In this document: positions 55,728 to 64,000 of the stretch, piece after piece
How positions within the stretch are numbered: the stretch's first letter is position 1
Layout of the letters: the number at the start of each line of letters is the position of its first letter
Assembly: GCA_022827905.1 (NCBI GenBank)
Contig: JAJEIQ010000027.1
Location: 1-64,000, forward strand
DNA from: Pseudomonadales bacterium
GTDB lineage: Bacteria > Pseudomonadota > Gammaproteobacteria > Pseudomonadales > Azotimanducaceae
Reading direction: 5' to 3'
DNA length: 64,000 bases
Made by a program: the position numbers and the translations under genes
The notes under the pieces: generated by a model
The model's database searches: none
What the model saw: only the letters and a program-made list of their open reading frames with translations
What the model was told of the DNA's origin: nothing

Positions 55728-56848
55728 GTCGGCGGGACGCTGGCCGCTAGGCCGGCCTCGCCGGAGGTGGCCGAATGGGCCATTCGATCCTCCGCGTTCA
55801 AGTTGGGTGGCTTGGCGCGCGGGTTCTTGATGGCGTTGCGCTGGTAGTGAAACGCGTACGCTTCCTGAACCGCGGCCCGAATGCTGGTCGGCTGGTAGCC
55901 CAGCTCGCGCTTGGCCTTTTCGTTGTTGGCATGGCGGCGCTGCTTCAGCAGCCGGATGGCGCCGGGCGTGAAGCGCTGGGGAAAGCTGGGGTGGTAGCGG
56001 CTCAGATAGAAGCTCGCCACTTCGGAAAAAACGTACATCAGGGGCGTCGGAATCCGCCGATTCGGCCGGGGAATGCCCGAGACCTCCTCGTAGAGGTCGA
56101 TGATGTCGGAAATGGTCTTGTATTCGGTGCTGAAGATGTACTTCTCGCCAGTGCGGCCCTTGCTCATGCACAACAGGTGTCCTTGCACGATGTCCCGGGC
56201 CGCGACGAACGCGAATCCGCCGTCCACGTAGGCATGCAGCTTGCCGTGGCTGTAGTCGCACAAGGTTCTTCCCAGACGCGAGGGGACGAAGTCGGCGCCG
56301 CCGACGACCGCGCAGCAGGTTGCGATGACGACATCCTGGCCTGCCGCGACGGCGCGCAGGCACTCGTGTTCAACGAGAACCTTGCTGCGCTCATAGGGCA
56401 TCGTGCGTTGCATGGGGTAGAACTGCATCGTCTCATCGCTGGGTGCCGACGGGTCGTCAAGGTCGTAGCCCACTGCGCTGAAAGACCCGGTGACCACCAC
56501 GCGGCCGGCCTCGGCCTCCCGTGCGGCCTGAAGGACGTTGCGGGTGCCGAGCACGTTGCACTCAAACACTTCCCGGCGGTGGGCGTCGTTGCCGTCGATG
56601 GTGGAAACCATGGCGGCGCAGTGATAGACGCCTTGGCAACCTTCGATGGCGCGCCGGGTGGCCGCAAGGTCGCGGATGTCCGCGTAGGCCTGTTCCACGT
56701 CAAGGCCCTCCAACGCCTCGTTGCGGCTCTCCCGTCTCAACAGCACCCGAACCCGGACGCCGTCGGCCAGGAGCCGGCGCACGAGATTGGCGCCAACGTG
56801 TCCGGATGAGCCTGTGACCAAAACCGTATCTGACATATTTATTGTCAT
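55724..56848 (-). CDS. sdmB: NAD(P)-dependent sterol dehydrogenase/decarboxylase, SdmB-like SDR
   Basis: A 374-residue extended short-chain dehydrogenase of the 3beta-hydroxysteroid dehydrogenase type. The cofactor loop VTGSSGHVGANLVRRLL and the catalytic Tyr-Lys (PYERSKVLVEHE) are intact. In sterol C4 demethylation it would oxidise the 3-hydroxyl and promote decarboxylation of the C4 acid made by SdmA. It is the first gene of the sterol operon. The start is ATG 56848 or 56836; neither has a clear ribosome-binding site, which hints at a leaderless or weakly initiated message. Confidence 0.85.
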   Translation of the reverse strand: MTINMSDTVLVTGSSGHVGANLVRRLLADGVRVRVLLRRESRNEALEGLDVEQAYADIRDLAATRRAIEGCQGVYHCAAMVSTIDGNDAHRREVFECNVLGTRNVLQAAREAEAGRVVVTGSFSAVGYDLDDPSAPSDETMQFYPMQRTMPYERSKVLVEHECLRAVAAGQDVVIATCCAVVGGADFVPSRLGRTLCDYSHGKLHAYVDGGFAFVAARDIVQGHLLCMSKGRTGEKYIFSTEYKTISDIIDLYEEVSGIPRPNRRIPTPLMYVFSEVASFYLSRYHPSFPQRFTPGAIRLLKQRRHANNEKAKRELGYQPTSIRAAVQEAYAFHYQRNAIKNPRAKPPNLNAEDRMAHSATSGEAGLAASVPPT

Positions 56849-56952
56849 TTTTTTTCAAAGGCACAATCTACGCATTGCTGCAAGGAAACGCAACATCGGG
56901 TAACTTACGCCGCACCCGCGCCATCCGCCCCCGTCCACCCGGAGTACCAACC
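56849..56952. promoter_or_regulatory. Divergent promoter region between sterol operon and amidase gene
   Basis: A 104-bp intergenic stretch separates the sterol operon (minus) from the amidase gene (plus). Its left end is AT-rich, with a run of eight T on the plus strand near 56849. It must hold the promoter of the six-gene sterol operon. I see no operator palindrome I can defend. Confidence 0.5.
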
Positions 56953-58410
56953 ATGAGCGACACCGCCTTCCTTTCCGCCACCGAACTGGCGGCCAGAATC
57001 CGCGCCAAGGCGGTCGGCTGCGAGGAGGTGCTGCGGCACTACCTGGACCGGGTGGACCGTTACAACGGCGAACTCAACGCGCTGGTGGTGGACGTGCGGG
57101 AACAGGCCTTGGCCGATGCCCGCGCAGCCGACCGGGCCATCGCCCAGGACGGCGAACTCGGCCCCCTGCACGGGGTGCCGATGACGGTGAAGGAGTCCTA
57201 CAACCTGGCGGGCACGCCCACCACCTGGGGCAACGTGGATTGGAAGGACAACATCGCCGCTGAGGACGCCGAGCCGGTGCGCCGGCTGAAGGCGGCCGGC
57301 GCGGTGGTGTTCGGCAAGACCAACGTGCCCCTGATGCTGGCGGACTTTCAGAGCTACAACGACATCTACGGCACCACCAACAATCCCTACGACTTGAAGC
57401 GCATTCCCGGCGGCTCCTCCGGGGGTTCGGCGGCGGCGCTGGCGGCGGGCCTCACGGGCATTGAGACCGGCTCCGACATCGGCGGTTCCATCCGCAACCC
57501 GGCGCACTTCTGCGGCGTCTTTGGCCACAAGCCCACTTGGAATCTGCTCTGGATGCGCGGCCACGCCCCGCCGGGGGACGTGCGCAGCAAGCCGGACATC
57601 TCCGTGATCGGCCCGTTGGCCCGTTCGGCCGCGGACTTGGAGACCGCCCTGCTGGCCATGGCCGGGCCCGACGACATCATGGCGCGGGGCTACCGCTTGG
57701 ACCTGCCCACGCTCAATGGCCGCACACTCAAGGACCTGAAGGTGGCCGTCTGGATCGATGACGACATGGCCCCGGTCGATGCCGAGGTGCGGCGGCGGGT
57801 GGAGCAGGTGGCGGCGGCCTTTCGCGACGGCGGCGCTGCGGTCAACATGGAAGCGCGGCCTGGCTTCGATCCCACCCACAGCCACGCCACCTACCAGAAC
57901 CTGCTGCAAGCCACCATGGCGGCGCGCATGCCGGAGGCGGAGTACGACAAGATCAAGCGCCATGTGGAGACCTTGGCCGCCGATGACGACAGCGCTTCGG
58001 CGCGCATCTTTCGCGCCCAAGTGTCGTCGTTCAAGATGTGGAAGCAAAACGATGAGCAACGATCGCACCTGCGCTGGAAGTGGCATGAGTTCTTCAACGA
58101 CTACGATCTGCTGGTCGCCCCCATCATGGCCACCGCCGCCATGCCCCACGATCAGCGGCCCTTCAGTGAGCGCACCATCACCGTCAACAACGAGCAGCGC
58201 CCCTACTTCGAGCAGGTGTTCTGGGCTGGGCTGACCGGCGGCAGCTACCTGCCGTCCACCGTCATTCCCACCGGGCTGAATGCCGATGGGCTGCCCATCG
58301 GCGTGCAGATCGCCGGTCCGGAGTACAGCGATCTCATCACCATCGGCGCCGCCAAGCTGATGGAGGCGAGCGGCTTCGTCTTCACGCCGCCGCCGGCCTA
58401 CGGGGGCTGA
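56953..58410 (+). CDS. Amidase (amidase-signature family)
   Basis: A 485-residue Ser-cisSer-Lys hydrolase. The catalytic Lys is in PMTVKESYNLAG, and the Ser pair in GGSSGGSAAALAAG and TGSDIGGSIRNPAHFCG. Members hydrolyse amides or act as transamidases; the standalone context argues against GatA. ATG 56953 is chosen over an upstream frame that runs through the promoter. It lies between the sterol operon and the mevalonate genes, but no link to isoprenoids is evident. Confidence 0.9.
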   Translation: MSDTAFLSATELAARIRAKAVGCEEVLRHYLDRVDRYNGELNALVVDVREQALADARAADRAIAQDGELGPLHGVPMTVKESYNLAGTPTTWGNVDWKDNIAAEDAEPVRRLKAAGAVVFGKTNVPLMLADFQSYNDIYGTTNNPYDLKRIPGGSSGGSAAALAAGLTGIETGSDIGGSIRNPAHFCGVFGHKPTWNLLWMRGHAPPGDVRSKPDISVIGPLARSAADLETALLAMAGPDDIMARGYRLDLPTLNGRTLKDLKVAVWIDDDMAPVDAEVRRRVEQVAAAFRDGGAAVNMEARPGFDPTHSHATYQNLLQATMAARMPEAEYDKIKRHVETLAADDDSASARIFRAQVSSFKMWKQNDEQRSHLRWKWHEFFNDYDLLVAPIMATAAMPHDQRPFSERTITVNNEQRPYFEQVFWAGLTGGSYLPSTVIPTGLNADGLPIGVQIAGPEYSDLITIGAAKLMEASGFVFTPPPAYGG

Positions 58411-58424
58411 CCCTTCGGCTGGCC

Positions 58425-59366
58425 ATGGGAACGACGGCCATCGCCCATCCCAACATTGCCCTGCTGAAGTACTGGGGTAAGCAGGATGGGCCGGGAAACT
58501 GTCCGGCGACGCCATCGCTGTCCATTACCCTGGATGGCCTGACCACCACCACCACCGTCGAGGACGCCGATGCCGATGCGCTGCGGCTGAATGGGTGCCC
58601 GGTCCGCGACGCCAAAGTCGAAAGGGCCCTGGCCGACTGGCGAAGGGAATACGCGATCGGCCCGTTGGCCGTTTCGAGCCGCAACGACTTTCCGACGGCG
58701 GCCGGGCTGGCTTCGTCGGCGTCCGGCTTTGCCGCCTTGGCGACCGCCGTCGACGCCCATTGCGGATTGGGCTTGAGCGACGGCGAGCGCTCGGCCCTGG
58801 CCCGGCGCGGCTCGGGTTCCGCAGCCCGCTCCATTCATGGCGGCTTTGTGGCGCTGGCGGCGCCGGATTGGCGTGGCGTTCAAGTGCTGGCCCCGGAGGC
58901 GTGGCCGCTGGCCGTCGTCGTCGCCATCACCACCTCGGAGTCGAAGGCGGTGTCATCGACGGCGGGCATGGATCATTCCAAGACGACCTCCCCCTACTTT
59001 GCGGCTTGGACCGCCGCGGCCGACGCGGACTTTGAGGCCATGCAGGCGGCCGTCGCCCAACGTGATTTCGAGGCCTTGGCGGAACTTGCCGAGGCCAGTT
59101 GCCTGAAAATGCACGCGCTCATGCTGAGCAGCCGGCCACCGCTCATCTATTGGCGCGGCGCCACGGTGGAGTGCCTGCGAGCCATTCGCGAACTGCGCGC
59201 CGACGGCTGCCGGGTCTTCGGCACCGTGGATGCGGGCCCCCAGGTCAAGGCCGTTTGCGAGCCTGGAGATGCGGAGCGGGTAGAAGTTGCCCTCAAGGCC
59301 GTTCCGGGCGTGGTGAGCACGTTGCGTTCGGGGCTTGGCGGCGGCGCTCGGGTCGTCGATTCGTGA
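58425..59366 (+). CDS. mvaD: Diphosphomevalonate decarboxylase
   Basis: A 313-residue GHMP-superfamily enzyme that converts mevalonate diphosphate to isopentenyl diphosphate. Diagnostic motifs: AHPNIALLKYWGKQD at the N terminus, NDFPTAAGLASSASGFAAL (ATP loop) and RGSGSAARSIHGGFVAL. The catalytic Asp is expected in the C-terminal FGTVDAGPQVK region. It starts 14 bp after the amidase and overlaps the next kinase by 4 bp (GTGA). Confidence 0.93.
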   Translation: MGTTAIAHPNIALLKYWGKQDGPGNCPATPSLSITLDGLTTTTTVEDADADALRLNGCPVRDAKVERALADWRREYAIGPLAVSSRNDFPTAAGLASSASGFAALATAVDAHCGLGLSDGERSALARRGSGSAARSIHGGFVALAAPDWRGVQVLAPEAWPLAVVVAITTSESKAVSSTAGMDHSKTTSPYFAAWTAAADADFEAMQAAVAQRDFEALAELAEASCLKMHALMLSSRPPLIYWRGATVECLRAIRELRADGCRVFGTVDAGPQVKAVCEPGDAERVEVALKAVPGVVSTLRSGLGGGARVVDS

Positions 59367-60278
59367 TCGTTGGCCGAGCCCCCGGCAAGGTGGTGCTCTG
59401 GGGCGAGTATGCCGTTCTGGCCGGGGCGCCGGCGGCCGTTCTGGCGGTGAACCGGTACGCAACCTGTGAGCTGACGTCCAGCACCACGTATCGGTTCATC
59501 GCCACGGGCTTCGAGGCGCCGGCGGCCGAATTCAGCCAGCTGCCTTCCGACCCGCCCCACGCCGAGCCTGCTGCGTTGTTGGCTTGGCAGGTGTTGCGCG
59601 CCTTTGCAGGCCAAACCCTCCGCCCGGCCAGGTTTCGGCTCGATACCGCCCGCTTCCATTCCCAAGGGCGCAAGCTCGGGCTCGGCTCGAGCGCCGCCCT
59701 TTGCGCCGCCATCGAAGGCGCTTGCGCCCATTGGCTGGGCGAGGCGCCGAACTATGAGCGGGCACTGAACGCCCACCGCCGGTCTCAAGGCGGACGGGGC
59801 AGCGGCATCGACGTGGCGGCTGCCCACTTCGGCGGGGCGCTGCGCTTTCAGGACGGCAAGGCGCAACAACTGGGCGTCGCCTTGCCCGAATGCCGTTTCG
59901 TCTGGACCGGGCGGAGCGCCGATACCGGGCAAGGCATCGATCGCTTTGCCGCCTACCTCAAGGGTGGTGATACCCGGGCGCTGGATCGGCTCGCCGATTG
60001 TTCCGAAGCGCTCTGTCGGGCACCCTGCCTCGACGCGCTCCACGACTATGCCCAAGCGTTGCGGCGACTGGACCAATCCGCAGGCCTTGGCATCTACAGC
60101 GATGCCCATCGACAGGCGGAAGCGCTTGCAAAAGTCTATAAACTTGACTATAAACCCTGTGGCGCCGGCGGCGGTGACGTCGGTGCGGCGTTTGGTGACT
60201 CGGCTGCACAGTGGGACGACTTCGAAGCCGCCGCCGGGTCGTCGGGGTTGACTGTTCTGAACTTGGAGGCCGCTCCTC

Positions 60279-60301
<23 letters not shown>
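59363..60301 (+). CDS. Phosphomevalonate kinase (GHMP family)
   Basis: A 312-residue GHMP kinase. The N terminus APGKVVLWGEYAVLAGAPAA, the glycine loop GLGSSAALCAAIE and the C-terminal PCGAGGGDVGAAFG are all seen. Its place between mvaD and the HMGR-mevalonate kinase gene assigns it to the phosphomevalonate step. GTG 59363 overlaps the mvaD stop; its own stop overlaps the next gene by 23 bp. Confidence 0.87.
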
Positions 60302-62522
<2,221 letters not shown>

Positions 62523-62645
62523 CGCGAACGTCATTTCCCACTCCTCTAGGGATTCCGGACGGGGGCTGGACACAGCGCGGACGAATTGCCATTTACCGCT
62601 GAACTGTTCAAGATGAAACGTTTGGGGGACGGAGTAGGCGCCGCA

Positions 62646-63542
62646 ATGGCGAGCGCGCAAATCGACGACTCAACGCAGTTGGCTGGCGACAGCATCGCGG
62701 CCCGCTTTCGCTATACGCCGGGGACGGCGATTTTCGACTATCCCACCCGTGTTGACCTCTTTGCCGACCCGCGGCCCGTTTTGCAGGATCGGGTGATGGC
62801 CCTTTCGGAACTGCAGCAAAAGCTGTATGCGGAACAGCGCACCTCGCTGCTGATCGTCTTCCAGGGCATGGATGCGGCGGGCAAGGACAGCACCATCAAG
62901 CACGTCACCAGTGGCGTCAATCCGCAAGGCTTCCAGGTTTTCAACTTCAAGCAGCCTACCTACAAGGACATCGACCACAACTACCTGTGGCGCTATTGGG
63001 GGGCCATGCCGGAGCGCGGGCGCATCGGCATCTTCAACCGCTCCCACTATGAGGAGGTACTGGTGGTGAAGGTGCACCCGGAGATTTTGGAGGCGCGCCG
63101 CTTGCCCCAACGGTCATTCGACGAACGCTTCTGGCGCAACCGCTACCACGACATCCGCACCTTGGAACGGCACCTGAACGAAAACGGCACCAAGGTGGTC
63201 AAGTTCTTCCTGAATGTATCCCGCACGGAGCAGAAGCGGCGCCTGCAAAAGCGGCTGGACAACCCGGAGAAATTCTGGAAGTTCGATCCTCGGGACATCG
63301 ATGAGCGCCAGCGTTGGGACGACTACCAAAACGCCTACCAGGAAGCCGTCACCGCCACCCACACCGATGACGCACCTTGGTACCTGATCCCGGCGGACCA
63401 CAAGTGGACCATGCGGGCCATTGTCGCCGCCATTGTCACGGTGGAGTTGGCCGGCTTGAATCCACGCTATCCCGATCCCACCGAAGAGCAGTTGGCGAAG
63501 ATCCACTGGGCCCGGGAGCAATTGGCCGCAGAGGAGGCGTAG
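62646..63542 (+). CDS. Polyphosphate kinase 2 family protein
   Basis: A 298-residue PPK2. Walker A GMDAAGKDSTIKH, the second motif DIDHNYLWRYWGAMPERG, and the lid NRSHYEEVLV are intact, followed by FFLNVSRTEQKRRLQKRL. It transfers phosphate between polyphosphate and nucleotides (NDP or NMP; class not decided). I chose ATG 62646 (MASAQIDDS) with GGAG upstream; longer starts at 62613 and 62586 exist. Confidence 0.9.
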   Translation: MASAQIDDSTQLAGDSIAARFRYTPGTAIFDYPTRVDLFADPRPVLQDRVMALSELQQKLYAEQRTSLLIVFQGMDAAGKDSTIKHVTSGVNPQGFQVFNFKQPTYKDIDHNYLWRYWGAMPERGRIGIFNRSHYEEVLVVKVHPEILEARRLPQRSFDERFWRNRYHDIRTLERHLNENGTKVVKFFLNVSRTEQKRRLQKRLDNPEKFWKFDPRDIDERQRWDDYQNAYQEAVTATHTDDAPWYLIPADHKWTMRAIVAAIVTVELAGLNPRYPDPTEEQLAKIHWAREQLAAEEA

Positions 63543-63549
63543 GCTAGAA

Positions 63550-63954
63550 TCACTGCTTGGCGATGGTCGGCACCCCTTCTTCCAACGTCACCCAGTCCTG
63601 CTTGCTGTCGCACCAAGCGTGGAACATGGGCTTGAAGCCCGAGGTGTCGTCCAGCGTGCCGGTCTTTAAAATGAGAGTGTCCGGCTGCGCTTCAATGGCT
63701 GAATAGATGGGCGAGCCGCAGTTGCTGCAGAAGTAGCGCAGCACCGGGTTGCCGCTGTTGGTGTCGCGGTCCTCGAAGAGCTTGGGCTCGCCAGCGGTGA
63801 ACGCGAATTCCGTCTTGGGCACGCTGGCCAAAGTCGAAAACGCGGACCCGGCTTGGCGTTGGCAGTTCTTGCAGTGGCAGACGCCGGTCATGGCCGGCGG
63901 GCTCTGGATTTCGTACTTGATGGCGCCGCAAAGGCATTGGCCAGTGATTGCCAC
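63550..63954 (-). CDS. GFA-family (CENP-V/glutathione-dependent formaldehyde-activating-like) protein
   Basis: A 134-residue zinc protein of the Mss4-like fold. The ligands are CLCGAIKYE, VCHCKNCQRQAGSAF and RYFCSNCGSPIYS. Members are called glutathione-dependent formaldehyde-activating enzymes, but most have unknown substrates. The GTG start at 63954 is favoured by an AGGGGAG ribosome-binding site 6 bases upstream over a longer TTG start at 63984. It is convergent with ppk2, 7 bp apart. Confidence 0.9.
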   Translation of the reverse strand: MAITGQCLCGAIKYEIQSPPAMTGVCHCKNCQRQAGSAFSTLASVPKTEFAFTAGEPKLFEDRDTNSGNPVLRYFCSNCGSPIYSAIEAQPDTLILKTGTLDDTSGFKPMFHAWCDSKQDWVTLEEGVPTIAKQ

Positions 63955-64000
63955 GGAAACTCCCCTTGTCGATGTTGCTGCCAAGCATAACGAATTCTGG

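Noticed and set aside
56905-58515. 536-residue minus-strand frame over the amidase
   Set aside because: The amidase has all catalytic motifs; the antisense frame is a GC-rich shadow.
59099-59362. N-terminal extension of phosphomevalonate kinase
   Set aside because: The extension lies entirely inside mvaD in another frame; the GHMP fold starts right after GTG 59363.

Overview
The window looks like chromosomal DNA of a GC-rich, probably uncultured gammaproteobacterium. The main evidence is the block pdxA-surA-lptD (minus strand) back to back with amgK-murU, followed by rpe-gph-trpE-trpG-trpD-trpC; this arrangement is familiar from Pseudomonas-like gammaproteobacteria. Genes are tightly packed, with many ATGA, GTGA or TTGA start/stop overlaps. 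No stretch longer than about 300 bases lacks a gene. I see no rRNA, tRNA or CRISPR array.

Layout. 0.2-3.1 kb: carbamoyltransferase and glycosyltransferase pair, probably for LPS core or another surface glycan; the glycosyltransferase carries an in-frame palindromic repeat. 3.1-6.8 kb: LplT-like flippase fused to a PlsC-type acyltransferase, an NADP-dependent oxidoreductase and a small exported protein. 6.8-18.9 kb: a glycerol-type ABC transporter (glpS, glpT, glpP, glpQ, a DUF2160 protein and, displaced by 6 kb, glpV). Between its last membrane gene and glpV lie a RecQ-phosphoribosyltransferase/DprA-like pair, a Rieske oxygenase and a DUF4143 ATPase. The RecQ/DprA pair is bounded by a 22-bp direct repeat whose right copy covers the end of the Rieske gene, so it looks like an inserted defence-like module. 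18.9-28.1 kb: RND/MMPL exporter, universal stress protein, CDP-alcohol phosphatidyltransferase, alpha/beta hydrolase, SulP transporter, TPR protein and alanine racemase. 28.1-34.5 kb: outer-membrane biogenesis (pdxA, surA, lptD) and cell-wall recycling (amgK, murU). 34.6-41.0 kb: rpe, gph and trp genes, with a voltage-gated-type cation channel and palindromic repeats between trpE and trpG. 41.0-46.4 kb: accessory metabolism, a frameshifted membrane protein and a Phd/RelE-type toxin-antitoxin pair.

46.6-62.5 kb is the most distinctive part: a bacterial sterol locus. A minus-strand operon encodes an SdmB-like reductase, SdmA-like Rieske oxygenase, Delta14-sterol reductase (ERG24 family), CYP51, one polypeptide joining squalene epoxidase to oxidosqualene cyclase, and an FAD oxidoreductase. 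Next to it is a membrane protein with a possible EXPERA (sterol isomerase-like) fold. Across a divergent promoter and an amidase, plus-strand genes encode mevalonate-pathway enzymes: diphosphomevalonate decarboxylase, phosphomevalonate kinase, and a single protein joining class II HMG-CoA reductase to mevalonate kinase. Together they would make isoprenoid precursors and convert squalene to C4/C14-demethylated sterols. HMG-CoA synthase, IPP isomerase, farnesyl diphosphate synthase and squalene synthase are not in this window. The window ends with a PPK2 polyphosphate kinase and a GFA-family protein.
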